From: Mactromeris polynyma
Taxonomy: Eukaryota; Mollusca; Bivalvia; Venerida; Mactridae
Reading direction: 5' to 3'
Length of the DNA stretch: 64,000 nt
NCBI GenBank assembly: GCA_032209605.1
Contig: JASFXZ010000016.1
Location: forward strand, 2,232,001-2,296,000
Below, piece after piece: positions 1-12,372 of this stretch (position 1 is the first letter of the stretch; each line of letters begins with the position of its first letter). The translations under genes were made by a program, and so were the position numbers. The notes under the pieces were generated by a model, which did no database searches, was not told the DNA's origin, and worked only from the letters and a program-made list of their open reading frames with translations.

Positions 1-2890
1 AGGCCATTGTCGGTTGAACTGAAATGTAACAAAAATATTTCAATAATTTTGTTGACCCACTTATGACATCAAACTATAACTTACCATGTATACAACTCTC
101 TTACATAGCAGGTGCCGTCTGTTACAGTTATAGTGAGTTACAATATAGTGTGCATTGAAGGGAAACGCAACACAGGCTGCTGTTTGTCATCACCAGGACG
201 ATTCCTCATTTATTGGTATTTCGGAAAAGTAGTGCTTTTTTAGCATTAAGTCAAAATATTTCTGCTTAGTTTTGAGATGTCTATCTGCTTACGACTATTT
301 TTCGATAAATGTGTGCAACAGCAAGTCTGTTTCATCATGTGGACCCCGTACGGTCTTAAACATCGTATCAGCCCCTGAGCTCCCACGGGCTTCGTATGGG
401 GCTTTGAAACACATACGGGTCCCACACGGGTAATCACGACTTGTTACGACCGGTTTATTATGTATTTGTTGCTATAAAAGGGCCAGCGTTTTCAGTCAAT
501 CAGTCAGAGGTCAGTCTTGCACAAATTCACAGACTTTATCTGCGTGGGGAGGCACTGTCTTATGTATGTGGCGTTTCCTGTAGCTACGTATTCTCATTTG
601 TATTCAATTAAATACCGTAGTTCATGGTAGGACATCACACGACCGATATTATGGGTGTTCCCAAGCGCGTATGGCATCCACACGGACACGATGGTAACCC
701 GTACGTACCCATGACGGAACCCGTATATATACATATAGTATACAGGTACAGGTTCTTGCATTCCCGTGGCTAAAATCGTAAGAACATGCAGATATCCGGT
801 AGAACACCCATATATGCATGAGCCCATGTCGTCGCCTTAGGAGGACTTCGGACGGAACCACAGGCTATAGCCCCGTACGACTTCAAAATCCTTCGGGCAC
901 GTCACCATATGCATCATATAACCGAGGTTTTTAAATGTCCCTCGTATGCATGTAACGAAACAATTTATGCTCAGCACGATTTTCTAAAGTTTCTGTCATA
1001 TTTTCGCACGAACAAAAATGAACAAAAAATGGCATTGCATGCACGTACTATTGCGCAATATGTCATCTCCAAATCTGAGTATGAATGCTTTAGCAGATGA
1101 CACCTTTCCAAACACTTGTTTAAAATGACGTACATTAGAAATGACAACACGTAACTGCCTCTATAAACTACCGCATAATTATAACACTATAAATACCTAC
1201 CAGACATTGCAAATATATTTTACACGAATATGCACAATTAATACAATTATGACACTTATCTATATGCTAATACATCGTGACAGATGCAAGCCTCCGTGCC
1301 AAGTTGTGTCATTAAATCAAATGCATTACTAATATATTTTATTTGTGCTTGAATGTAATGGAAAACGCGACAAACATTAGACATCTTAATTTGTAAGATA
1401 ATTGCGTTCAACGAATACCAACTGTCAATATATCGTAAATTCTTTGTCGTGTTAATTAGAATCGAAATGTTTTGCTATATAACATGGTTTAGTACAAAAT
1501 CTGAACATTTTTCTATAACAATTTACCGATTTACAGTGTATTTAAATGGGCGCCAGACAATTATTGTCTGTGGGGAAAAACAATACTATTCTTCATTCTG
1601 ATGGTGAAAAACACGTCCGCCGGCATTATTGCATCATTAACGACATTAAAATTACACTATAAATATTAAATGTGGGTAAAGATTCCATTCTGAGATATTT
1701 TTACAAGTATTATCAACAATACACAGGTGTGCCGAGCATAGATTATGTCATTATGAGCAAGTGTTGGCATTCAATTGCAGATAACAGTCGTAGCAAAAAA
1801 TATGTTATGGTAAAAAGACAAGCAGTGCTTGTAATCAACACAAAATCGGCAATTACTCTATGGAGTCCTTTAAATGACTTCTCAGTATTTTTGCTTATTT
1901 CGTTTTAACGATGTTTTATTCCGTCTTGTCGCATAGTGTTAAGAAAATTAATATTTCGATTAGGTTTTAACAATTGAGGGACATATGGTTAGCGTCCCTA
2001 GGAGCGTAGGTTCTCGGCAGTATGATCGAGAGAAAACATCTAAATATGTCAAAACTCCCCAACAATGATAATATTTAAGATAACAAAATTGGCACATAGA
2101 GCCGATAACAATGTTATCAGGTAACCAATGACAACGAGTGTAGGACAAAATCCTCTCTGGGCAAAATCCCCTTCGCTCATTTTGTACAAGGTGAACACAA
2201 CTCCCTTCATGAATTTGACAAGTAGGAAACAACACCCTCTGATACTTTTTGAATGTTAGATGATAATTGATACAATATTAAAATATTATAATGACATGCA
2301 TCAAACTGTAGATAAAATTAAGTGTTTCTGATATTTCTCGGTTTTACTGTCCATGTTAAAAATGTTCAATAAATGTTGAAACATTATTTTGTTTATTCGT
2401 TTAGTTTTAAACCACACTGAACTTAATACAAAAAAATATCAGAAAGTGTTTAGGCCTTCAGTCTACATGTATTTTCAAATCGGGTTGGTTCCCGATCGCT
2501 TGTTACCACACTGCCAGGACATAAATAAACGGGTACCAATATATTCTGACATTACATGTAACTCATATAGCAGCTTGTAGTACCAAACGCTTCGATATAC
2601 GAGCTGTACTCTTGCAAAGTAATGCATCGTAATTAGCAAACATAGACACGTTTAATTATCCCCAAGCCTTCAAAACTCGACGCATAATTAAACATGGAGA
2701 TTGGAACATTATAAAGAAGTGTTACATCTGATAGGAAATTGGCAATGACTTAAACGATACATTAAAACCACACTGTTGAACTTGCTGATTTAATGAACCA
2801 GCTAAATGCATTTTTCAAGAGTTAACACATATCTGTAAACAACGTGCATGGCACCTTCGTGTACTTTAAAACATTGCTTTTGAACGTAAA
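1..2890. other. Non-coding stretch with small GC-richer patches
   Basis: No ORF here has splice signals or protein-like composition. Two patches (about 330-430 and 640-910) are richer in G+C than their surroundings and repeat short words such as CCCGTACG, CATACGGG and CACACGGG. A sequence like AGGGAAACGCAACA (about 158) recurs in inverted form near 541-585, where the reverse strand reads AGGAAACGCC followed by GTGCCTCCCC. The same wording recurs near 20115 and 33365, so these may be ends of one old repeat family. Nothing else is recognisable. Confidence 0.4.
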
Positions 2891-3049
2891 TACAGTAAAA
2901 TCTCAATAATAAGACCCCCTTTTGGACCCTCTTCTTATAGAGGTACAATCAGTGAATCAGCAAATCAGTGAAAATGGACTTGCAAATTGTATTCTTAATT
3001 TTGAGGTGGTCTTATTATTGAAGTGGTCCTTAGGTGAGGTTTTACTGTA
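2891..3049 (+). mobile_element. TA-flanked MITE, CAGTAAAACCTCA family, copy 1
   Basis: The element starts TACAGTAAAATCTCAATAAT and ends GAGGTTTTACTGTA, so the ends are inverted repeats bounded by TA. The middle carries the family's core, a CAGTGAAAATGGACTTG-type segment followed by TTCTTAATTTTGAGGTGGTC. No coding capacity. The TA boundary suggests mobilisation by a Tc1/mariner-type transposase, which is inference because no transposase is in the window. Confidence 0.8.
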
Positions 3050-3639
3050 TACGATACATAATGAGATCATCTTGTTTTAGTATACGTGGTTTATGCAGAT
3101 AAATTAGTATTACATCAGATCAAAATAGTACTATATACTATATACACATACTACAGAAGTCATATAGAAGTGGAGGAAACACGTGACAATCTCCTGTGAT
3201 CATAGTTTTCACAATGTGTCTTTTTTCTACCTCAAACTTTGCACGTGCTCGCACTTCCAAGCTTATTTTTTATGCATTATAGGTTGAAAATAAATTCATT
3301 AAAGTCTTGGTATCAACTTAGTTTCGGTTTATATAGATTTTACGACAATATCTTGAAATGAACAAATATATACATGTTTTTGCAAGTTCAGTTAAGTTGA
3401 CGTAGCAAGCGTACGTCGTGCATCAACATTGAATAACGATCTTGGTTGATTACAGGGTTAGCACTGACATCGTTAATGATCTGACATTGTCAATACCTAC
3501 AAACTATCGCAACCAAAGCTAGCACGGACATCAACATTCGTATGGGTCCGCAGCGAATACCTATCTGGAATCCATTAACGAACCATCTCGTACATCGTTT
3601 TCGAATGTTATCTTTGGGCATTTATTGTTTCTTACTTTT
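3050..3639. other. No gene recognised
   Basis: AT-rich sequence without a convincing exon. The word CACGTGACAATCTCCTGTG near 3180 resembles the arms of the hairpin element at 18103-18251, so a fragment of that element may lie here. Confidence 0.4.
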
Positions 3640-4100
3640 TAGTTCTGTTGCAACCTCAGTATCTGATCGATGGCGTCTTTCCAGATTTAATCTTAAATAT
3701 GCATTACTTTTTCCTTTTCTCAAATGGTTATATGGTTATCTTAAACCAACAAAATTGCATTTCATTTTACACGACATGTATCTAAACCGAACGTAGCCGA
3801 TTTTAGTCATCTAGGGATTTTGACAGATCGGAGACGATTTTCTAATTTATCATTCGATAGCGAACACGGAATAACATTAGGTTTCGTTACGATTTCATGT
3901 TTGTTTTCATATCAAAACATTCAACAATGTATGCAGAGAGTTCTTCAGTGGCAGTTTCTTAGGAGAATGTCAGGAGTTAAATGTCTTATGTATTACAAAT
4001 TGTGCCAAATTCAATGAAGTAAAACATATTTACGACCACAAAAAATTCAGTCTTTACCAATTATATAAAACAGATATTTAACATACTGTACATCATTTGC
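3640..4100 (+). repeat. Old dispersed repeat E, copy 1
   Basis: This stretch aligns by eye, in short blocks and in the same order, to 17290-17680. Shared blocks are TCTAAACCGAA, a TATTTTAG or GATTTTAG block, AGGGA..TTGACA, AGGTTTC.TTAC and TAAATGTCTTAT. Part of it is also seen at 45340-45650. Short ORFs lie in it (an 84-codon ORF at 3542 and a 65-codon ORF at 3820) but they are not conserved between copies. Family unknown. Confidence 0.5.
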
Positions 4101-4118
4101 ATTATTTGAATAACATTT

Positions 4119-4353
4119 GAGCGCCGCTGTACGAATTCCAACCTCTTCTTTACATGACGTCATTTCGAGAAAACGCCACATGTGACGTAAACTTGTACTG
4201 ACAATAAGTAATATTTGTCCAATATGGCAATATGAAAACGAAAATAAATTTAAAAATAAATATTATTTCCTGCTTGCAAAAAAATGAAATCAAATGTTGC
4301 GTTTTCTTGAAATGACGTCACCTACAGAAGAGGTAAATCCCACAGCGGCGCTC
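4119..4353 (+). mobile_element. Foldback MITE A, copy 1 (ends GAGCGCCGCTGT)
   Basis: The first 12 bases, GAGCGCCGCTGT, are matched perfectly in inverted form by ACAGCGGCGCTC at 4342-4353. The arms extend for about 70-80 bp: both contain CCTCTTCT, then TGACGTCA or TGACGTCACC, then an AAAACGC block. The AT-rich centre has no ORF. A second copy in inverted orientation lies at 62402-62642. Each arm carries a TGACGTCA palindrome, which is also the consensus CRE/ATF site, so copies could bring such sites with them. Confidence 0.8.
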
Positions 4354-4849
4354 ATATGTTTGTATATTCGTTTATGGCCGATATTTAAATCACAAAACCT
4401 CTGTCTAAGCACTTCCTATTTTTGTTACCTTCAGTTGTTTGCTTTCATGTTTAGAGCATACCATTAAAATGAACAATTGTACGGCAGGTTTTGCATGTAT
4501 CTATATGTTTGTTAGAAAACATAAAGTCTCGGGTATTTGTAATTCATTATTATAAAGATTGATGGCTTACCGTAAGAAGTGACGTAAGCGTAAGTTGTCT
4601 GCAAAATCTCAATACATGTAACAAGTAAATAGAAAAGCACACATCATACAACGGAATACATAGCAGCAGACGATAACTGCAGCTCATGTTTTGGTGCGAT
4701 ATGATAGTCAGCCACGTGCACTGTACTTAAATGTATCTACCAGAAAAAATAAAGATAATACATCGTATACAATGGTAAGATAAGAGAGGCTATATTGATA
4801 TAGCAGAAAACTGGAATGTTTTACTACAAGTTGGGTTATAGTGTGAATG
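4354..4849. other. No gene recognised
   Basis: AT-rich, no exon-like segment, no clear repeat. Confidence 0.4.
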
Positions 4850-5340
4850 ACTCTTGTTTTTGTGAAACATTTCTCAATATATCTTCTAATAGAAGCAACC
4901 TGTCCAGAGCTACACCCTTTGTGAGACGTAAAGGTTGGCTGTTGTTTAGAGGTTGTTGTTCCAGAGAGGTTTAATTGATAATAAAGTTGTTCTTGAAGAG
5001 AGGTTGTTGGACACGAGAGGGCCACTGTACTCTCCAGAGCAATAACCTTAGTAAGACGTTACTGTTGGCTGTTGTACAGAGGTTGCAACTACCGTGAGGT
5101 TTAATTGATAAACATTCTCATTAAGGAAATTGTATTGTTGTTGTAGAGAGATTGTTGGACACGAGAGGGCCGCTGTACTCTCCAGAGCAATATCCTTAGT
5201 AGGACGTAAATGTTGGCTGTTGTTCAGATGTTGCTCCTCCAGTGAGTTTTTATTGATAACAAATCTCATTGAGGAAATTGTATTGTTGTTGTAGAAAGGT
5301 TGTAGGACACGAGAGGGCCGCTGTGCTTGGAAGGGGTTAC
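4850..5340 (-). repeat. Tandem ~148-bp repeat, CTCTCCAGAGCAA family
   Basis: Three anchor points of the word GGTTGTTGGACACGAGAG (about 5002, 5150 and a diverged one at 5298) are spaced 148 bp apart. A shorter or more diverged unit lies upstream from about 4890. Each unit carries CTCTCCAGAGCAA, then AGACGT..A.TGTTGGCTGTTGT, then GAGGTTTAATTGATA. Reverse-strand ORFs of 105 and 108 codons run through it but only reflect the repetition. Related single units occur near 53455-53595, 35265-35415 and 15355-15410, so this is a dispersed element that has expanded locally. Confidence 0.7.
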
Positions 5341-6080
5341 ATTTAACCATGTTCAAGTGAAAATAATTACCCACAATAATTAAAACGCATACACAAGTTC
5401 AGGAGAAAGACCCTTGAAAGAAAATGACATCCCACAAGGCGTATAAAGTCGTGCATCTAATTTCAACTACATGTAAATCACCATATCGGTGCGATATAAT
5501 TAAAGGAATCGTTTATACTTTGTTGTCTTATGTATATGTTTACCATAACAACGTGTCTATTGTATAAATACATGGATGGTGCATTTGTTTGGTGTTTCGA
5601 TTATTATTATACTGGTGTTGATAACATCTTAGACTTCAATGACAGACAAATGCGACTGTAATTAATGAATTATGACAACTATTAGTACATTTGCAGGATT
5701 AATGCATTCATTCGTACCCGATATATTTCGACCCGGCTTTTTTTATTATGATTAATTACAGCATTGTTTAACATTTCTTATTATGACAAAGACATACCAG
5801 CGGCATGGTTACCGATATAAGCTGTCATCTCTCTGCATGATGTATGGATTTAAGTATAAAAAACTTAACACAATAATGATTTTCTGCGGAATTCGAGGAA
5901 CGAACAATTATGTGTACAATCAATGCATTTATCATCCACTCGCAAGTGAGATAATTATGTTCTTCACATAAATACCTGTCATCTGTAACTGTAATATGTT
6001 CTATCATGTACGACGATTAATGAACAATACAATTTGGTGTTTTGTTTTCGTGCAAAGAAGTAAATATGTTCAAGTGTTAG
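5341..6080. other. No gene recognised
   Basis: AT-rich, with short ORFs of about 60 codons on both strands but no splice-site context or protein-like composition. Confidence 0.4.
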
Positions 6081-6285
6081 GTAAAGTGGCCGAGGGGTAG
6101 AGTGCCTGACTCCTGATCCCTAGGTCGTAAGTTCGAATCCAGCATTGGGCAAGGTTGAACCGCGAACTGAGATCTGGTTATTAACCCACGAAGCAGGCAT
6201 AGACTCGGATTCATATAGGTTGTAAACTTGACTGGTAGTATACATTCCGTATTCTCCGAATAAAGTTGATGCCATTTGAACTTGG
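6081..6285 (+). mobile_element. tRNA-derived SINE
   Basis: The first ~70 bases resemble a tRNA: an A-box-like TGGCCGAGGGGTA near 6086 and a clean B box GTTCGAATCC at about 6131-6140. The acceptor stem is not complementary and the sequence continues into a non-tRNA body ending about GAATAAAGTTGATGCC. It is therefore a SINE rather than a working tRNA gene. The right end is approximate and I see no target-site duplication. Confidence 0.6.
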
Positions 6286-7978
6286 TGTATGTTTCACATA
6301 GTCCTTAGCAGTGTTTGAAGATCGGAGTTGCATTTAAATGTATGATGCTCTTTAGTCTCCTTTATTGTTTATTTTTGAGATGTTGAGTAATTAACCTTTC
6401 TTGTATGATAGCATTTTAAAACATTGCATGTTTTGTTGTACTGTTAGGGTGCAGTGGAATCAACAAACGATGACCAAACACATAGGAAACTATGGCCATT
6501 TGAAGCACAGTGCCATATTATGAAATAAAGTGTGCATTTACAATCACTAAAATCAGTGTGTACTAAAACACCACTAAAACAGATTTTGGATGTATTGTAT
6601 TGTTGTAAAGATGTTTTTTATTTACCCTTTACCGTAAACTTGTGCGTAAAATTTAGTGTCAGCGCTTTTTGTCAATGCTTTGGCGCTGCAAAAGTAGATC
6701 TCTCATTGTAAGACGAAATGCATATTATACCAGTTCCTTTCATTACGGCAATAAAAGAAAGAAGACGTGTGATCACCATCCCCACACAGACGCCCGCCAT
6801 TGCAACAGCTCTTAATTTCCCTCTATCCCTTGGTATTTATTATGGAAAATAGTTGTTTCTGCTTTCCCGAAATAAATTCTGATTTTGTGCAACTTCGACA
6901 TTTTTAACATACTTATGGTATCCGTATGTTTGAAATTTACCACAAGATGTTTATATCATTGAATATGTTACCACTGACACGTTGTATTATATATTGTATT
7001 GTATTTAATTATGAAGAATGATGATCTTAGTGTTCTTAACAATAAAAGTAAATGAGATTTCGTGTTCTGTCCTCTATCCCAACTAATACGCAATTCAGTG
7101 CGGTATCTAGAAAAATACATATCGTGAAACATCAAAGTCCTCGGAAGATCAGTTACGTACCATGTAATTAATGCAACTTGAAAGATCACGTGTAGAGTTC
7201 CAACATCTGTGAACTTAATCATTGATTAACACACTTGTGTGAATACAATTATTGAGTTCTGTTGAAACTATAACTGATTAGAGTACAATAGAAACTACGA
7301 AGGAAGTTATGTAAATATGAAATCTGATTTTGTTTAAGGTTGAATGCTTCAAGTAGAATGCCAATGTTGGTGGCGTGTGGCGAACAATGATGTTGCATTA
7401 CGAGGAGTAAGCCAAGTTTTTGTCTAATTTTATAACTTATTTACCACCAAGTGTGCAATCGTGTGCATTCAGTTACATTAAACATAATATGTTTTCAAAC
7501 AATGCTTTGTTGCACCTTTTTGCCGAAGCTTTAGCAGAAGCCAGCAGTTGTTGGCACCGGAACAAGGGTTGCGTAAGGCCAGTCATAAAACTGTGTTCGT
7601 TTTAGGTGCTCTGACCGATCCATTGACTATGACCTTGACACATGTTGGCTCTTCAACGTACAATATACTAGTTGCCTTAAATCTAAAAGCCCTTCAAAAT
7701 CTAAGAAGATCGAATAACCTACCCGTCTTAGATATGAGTAGGTCTAGGAGAAACAAGACAGTAAGGTCTTAACAGAAGGTCACATTTTACTCTGTATTTT
7801 GATTTTTTATCATTAAATAAATATCTAACAATCATCTACCATGATACAACGGCTGCCTGACATTTTATAATGTATATCAAAGGCTGCTATGCATCGAACA
7901 GATTCAAATACATCTTTAACATGCTCGAGATTTTTCTGTGCAAATTTCAAACTGTGACAGACATATTAGTGCACATCG
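6286..7978. other. No convincing gene
   Basis: Overlapping ORFs of 61 and 74 codons at 7420-7772 (+) lack splice sites or a recognisable family. The rest is AT-rich sequence without visible repeats. Confidence 0.35.
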
Positions 7979-8168
7979 ATGACTCTGAATGAAACGCAGA
8001 CAAGCATATTTCCGTGCAAAGCGGGAATTTGGAAAATCGCGGTAGGACAATTTATTCATGGATTTAATACGATCACAATCTTGAGAATGTATGTTTTGCA
8101 TTATTATTGCACCGTTTATTTCCACTTGTTTGGGAATTACGTCGTCTTTGAGGCATCAAACAAGGGAG
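7979..8168 (+). CDS. Possible first coding exon, unknown protein
   Basis: An ATG two codons after an in-frame TAG opens a 63-codon frame that reaches GGGAG|GTAAGT, a near-consensus splice donor, leaving a phase-1 end. The predicted peptide starts MTLNETQTS and includes a hydrophobic aromatic-rich stretch (roughly residues 33-55) that could be a membrane segment. I do not recognise the protein and I found no matching downstream exon. A donor this good can arise by chance in AT-rich DNA, so this is only a candidate. Confidence 0.25.
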
Positions 8169-8886
8169 GTAAGTCATTGATTATGCTATAACAAAGTCGT
8201 TATGTTACACTAGCGCTTAGAGTGCAATCTATTGCGAATATTGCCTAAGCTCGTTTAAAATATCATGTACGCATCGGTATACATGTAGTTAACTAACTCA
8301 CATCAACACAGCCTCTACGCTAAGACCCACACGATTTACCCGATGTTTATACTAATTAGAATGTATTTATGTTTGTTAAGACATTTACACACCATTACTT
8401 TTTATTCCAGAGCAATAACAGCAACTCTTCACACTTATGATGGCCCCAAGATTTTGGCGCCATTAATATCTTGACTATCGTCTGCTAGTCAGGCGACTTG
8501 ATTGATGAAATAATTAACACTGTGAGTAAAATATCACATAATTATTGTGTAAAGAAGACGTTGACGGGTTAAGTATACCAGTTTGGTGCATACCCAAGTT
8601 GCTGTCAGATTAGATGTATGTCTATCCATCACAGAACATGGAATTGAATGAGGTTTTATACCATACCAATGTCTTGTTAGATGCAGGAAACACGATATTG
8701 AACGGTTAACCATCTTGTAAGTGTTCAGATGTGTTTCATTTACCACTAAGATGTAGGAGATGATAGTGTCCTTATTGGTGCAATACAACAATCAAACCGG
8801 ACATGAATATAGCTCTTTGTAACCACTTTCAACTTGTTCCTTTGCTAACAACTAATATGTACTTTTATTCGCGAAATGTATGTGTC
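8169..8886. other. No gene recognised
   Basis: If 7979-8168 is an exon this is intron; otherwise it is unassigned AT-rich sequence. Confidence 0.35.
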
Positions 8887-9115
8887 TTACGTGAACGAGT
8901 GGTTAAGGCGTCCGCCTTGGGAGCGGGATTTCAAAGGTTTGAATCCCGGTATAGGTCCGTTCTGATATGGCCGGTTGTTGAGCTGCCAGATAGTTAAATA
9001 ATGGTAACCATGTGCCTACCTGCCTGGCATTAAAGGATAGTAATCGGGAAGTAATTGTGCACAGGAAGTAGATGTCTCATAAGTCAGAAATGGCTGGCCC
9101 TTTCAATAGGGATAA
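8887..9115 (+). mobile_element. tRNA-derived SINE (Ser/Leu-like head)
   Basis: The head reads ACGAGTGGTTAAGGCG (A box) and GGTTTGAATCCCGG (B box) about 45 bases later, like a class II tRNA with a long variable arm. The body continues for about 150 bp without coding capacity. The 3' boundary is a guess. It is not a functional tRNA because acceptor pairing is absent. Confidence 0.55.
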
Positions 9116-9581
9116 CTCTATTAAAACACTTTATTTATTCGTTTCTTTTGATCTTTTATGTTCGTAGTATGTTATTATAAATGGAAACATATTTTCCGAT
9201 TATCACTGCGTTTAGAACCAAGACAATGGTTACTTTTGTATTTAATGTATTATATTTGAGACAGACCGGATGCCTCGAATTTGTTTCTGGTCAATTTGGT
9301 ACGGTTTTGTGTCCCTTCCTGTGTGTGCCTCATCCCTTCTCTTTTATCTGTCTAGAGAAATATGGTATTTCCACAGCTCTGTATTGGTTTTCACTTGTGT
9401 AGTATTTCGTGTTATTCAAATTATACATTGCTAGATTACGTTAAATACGCAAAATGTGTTAGGTTGGTGAATACAATAATGAGTGTGTGGGCGTGTACAT
9501 TAAGCTATCATGTTCAATGATTGAAATAATGATGGATATCTGAATTCACTTTCACAAAAGCAGACATAATGCATTTATCAA

Positions 9582-10723
9582 CAAGGCTCACCTACTATTC
9601 CGAGCATACACAGCTGTATTATAACAAGGCTCAACTACTATTCCGAGCATACACAGCTGTATTATAACAAGGCTCAACTACTATTCCGAGCATACACAGC
9701 TGTATTATAACAAGGCTCACCTACTATTCCGAGCATACACAGCTGTATTATAACAAGGCTCACCTACTATTCCGAGCATATACAGCTGTATTATAACAAG
9801 GCTCAACTACTATTCCGAGCATATACAGCTGTATTATAACAAGGCTCAACTACTATTCCGAGCATACACAGCTGTATTATAACAAGGCTCACCTACTATT
9901 CCGAGCATACACAGCTGTATTATAACAAGGCTCACCTACTATTCCGAGCATACACAGCTGTATTATAACAAGGCTCACCTACTATTCCGAGCATATACAG
10001 CTGTATTATAACAAGGCTCAACTACTATTCCGAGCATACACAGCTGTATTATAACAAGGCTCAACTACTATTCCGAGCATACACAGCTGTATTATAACAA
10101 GACTCACCTACTATTCCGAGCATACACAGCTGTATTATAACAAGGCTCAACTACTATTCCGAGCATATACAGCTGTATTATAACAAGGCTCAACTACAAT
10201 TCCGAGCATACACAGATGTATTATAACAAGGCTCAACTACTATTCCGAGCATATACAGCTGTATTATAACAAGGCTCACCTACTATTCCGAGCATACACA
10301 GCTGTTTTATAACAAGGCTCACCTACTATTCCGAGCATACACAGCTGTATTACAACAATGCTCAACTACTATTCCGAGCATACACAGCTGTATTATAACA
10401 AGGCTCACCTACTATTCCGAGCATACACAGCTGTATTACAACAAGGCTCAACTACTATTCCGAGCATACACAGCTGTATTACAACAAGGCTCAACTACTA
10501 TTCCGAGCATACACAGCTGTATTATAACAAGGCTCACCTACTATTCCGAGCATACACAGATGTATTATAACAAGGCTCACCTACTATTCCGAGCATACAC
10601 AGCTGTATTATAACAAGGCTCACCTACTATTCCGAGCATACACAGCTGTATTATAACAAGGCTCACCAGCTGTATTATAACAAGGCTCAACTACTATTCC
10701 GAGCATACACAGCTGTATTATAA
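9582..10723. repeat. 43-bp minisatellite, ~26.5 units
   Basis: The unit begins CAAGGCTCAMCTACTATTCC, continues GAGCATACACAGCTGTATTA and ends TAA. Twenty-five 43-bp units run without length change from 9582 to 10656. They are followed by one 24-nt unit with an internal deletion (10657-10680) and one last full unit. Units differ at a few sites: CTCAC/CTCAA, CATACAC/CATATAC, TTATAAC/TTACAAC. A 70-codon ORF at 10358 exists only because some units carry TTACAAC instead of TTATAAC, so it is not a gene. Confidence 0.97.
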
Positions 10724-10840
10724 CTTAGTTGCAATTTAAACCAATAACGATTACATTAATAAAATTACAGAATAGTTTATAAATTAAACAGTCTATGGAA
10801 TTAGCAATGGAAAGTCAATGTATGTATTAAATACGTATGT

Positions 10841-11113
10841 CATATGAAGCTCCCGGGCAGTTTATGGTCCCTATAAGGGCCAAAACCCACACAGGATGTG
10901 GTAATCGAGAGACATGCCGTGCGGGACCTCTAGAATTTTAGAAAATAAATTGACCTGTAAGAGCGCCGTATAGCCCGTGGCTGAAAGTATAGCATTGCAC
11001 AACTTTCATGCTTCGGTCAGATGACTTATACGGTTGTTCCCGGGCCAGCAGGACTTGGAGAACCGTACGAGCCTATGACCAGTGGGATGTCCGTACGCCT
11101 GGAGCTTCATGTG
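10841..11113. mobile_element. Possible foldback element, ends CATATGAAGCTCC
   Basis: The left end CATATGAAGCTCCCGGGC (10841) is matched in inverted form by the right end CCTGGAGCTTCATGTG (about 11098-11113), a 13-15 bp imperfect inverted repeat. The interior is G+C-richer than its flanks and carries several CCGTA/CGTACG words, like the patches at 330-910. No coding capacity; the 64-codon ORF at 11008 is not protein-like. Single copy with degenerate ends, so the call is tentative. Confidence 0.4.
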
Positions 11114-11677
11114 ACCGAGATATAAAAGCACAATGTATTCACTATCTTCCTTTGTGTCTCAAATATCGCCTTTCTATTTGGTGTGCATGTTGGATACAGT
11201 AACTGTGTCAGCGCTTTACTTAACAAATACACTCCAAATCAGCCATCGGGTATTTCTGATTAATACGTGAAGATATCGATATTTAATAGATACTGATCAG
11301 ACAGAGTTAGTGTACGTTATATCTGGGTCAATAAATATCGATATTGCTCTACGATTCATGTCTGATAAAATGATACGATCATAATATTATATAATTACGT
11401 CCCTTAATATAATCGACGTAAGCCAATACAATTACTCTTTAATGTAATTGCGCGTGAGTGTTTTAATAACGTCAATTTAAGACTTATCTATCGTCTACAT
11501 CAACTTATTGTGTATGTAAATGGACTGTTTAAGGTGGAGACTAACTGACCGTATCATGTTATATTCATTTACGCGTGTACATATCATTATGTGTGCCTTT
11601 TAAAAATGCTTCAGTGATACTCATAAACCATTCATTGCCATGCTTGACTTAGAATATAGCGCAATTTCTAACAATAC

Positions 11678-11841
11678 TACAGTAAAACCTCACTTAAAGA
11701 CCATCTCAAAATTAAGAAACAAATTTAAGTCCATTTTCACTGTTTTGCTCTTTATTCAACCTCAACTTTAAAGACCACCTCAACAAGAGGACAATTTTTC
11801 AAGAATCCATAGCTTGGTATAATGCTTGAGGTTTAACTGTA
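11678..11841 (-). mobile_element. TA-flanked MITE, CAGTAAAACCTCA family, copy 2
   Basis: Starts TACAGTAAAACCTCACTTAA and ends TTGAGGTTTAACTGTA. The core reads TCCATTTTCACTGTTTTGCT then CTTTATTCAACCTCAA, the reverse of copy 1. The right end has lost one T of the TTTTA run. Confidence 0.8.
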
Positions 11842-12315
11842 GTAGAAATATTACGTTCCAACTCTTTCAGTCAAGACATATCTCAGTAATGATAGGAGTA
11901 TGTTGTGAAACTGGTTGATATGATAATCTGAGGTTTACCTTGATTGTTCACAGTACACATATCCCTCTGTCTCCTCACAGTATAGACATATATAATCTCC
12001 TATACAGAGGTACTCCCCCATCACCGGGTCCTGGCCGAACTCATTCAGCTGAAAATATAACAATGAATCACATATTAATTACTGTCATACATGGATACAT
12101 TAAAATCTCCTTACTGGTCTGGTAGAAAGGTGTGTCACTTGGCTTATACTTACGCGTAGATAAGAAACAGTCATATAATTGTCGCATTTACTAGTTACCT
12201 CTAAGAGGTTCAAAATCTACGACACTTACTATATTTTGCAGTATATTCCAACCGTCCAGGGACCCCATGTAATTGTCCGAGACAGTAACTAGTTATGCGG
12301 ATATAGACAGAAGGT
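11842..12315. other. No gene recognised
   Basis: AT-rich, no exon-like segment. Confidence 0.35.
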
Positions 12316-12372
12316 CAGACGGGCGGACGGGCAGACGGGCGGACGGGCGGACGGACGGACGGGCAGACGGAT
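12316..12372. repeat. GACG/GGCG microsatellite
   Basis: About 57 bp of GACG mixed with GGCG and GGCA tetramers, strongly G+C-rich in an AT-rich setting. A reverse-strand 73-codon ORF (12293-12514) with an RPSARPSVRPS stretch is a by-product. Confidence 0.9.

Noticed and set aside
10358..10570. 70-codon ORF
   Set aside because: Exists only where array units carry TTACAAC instead of TTATAAC.
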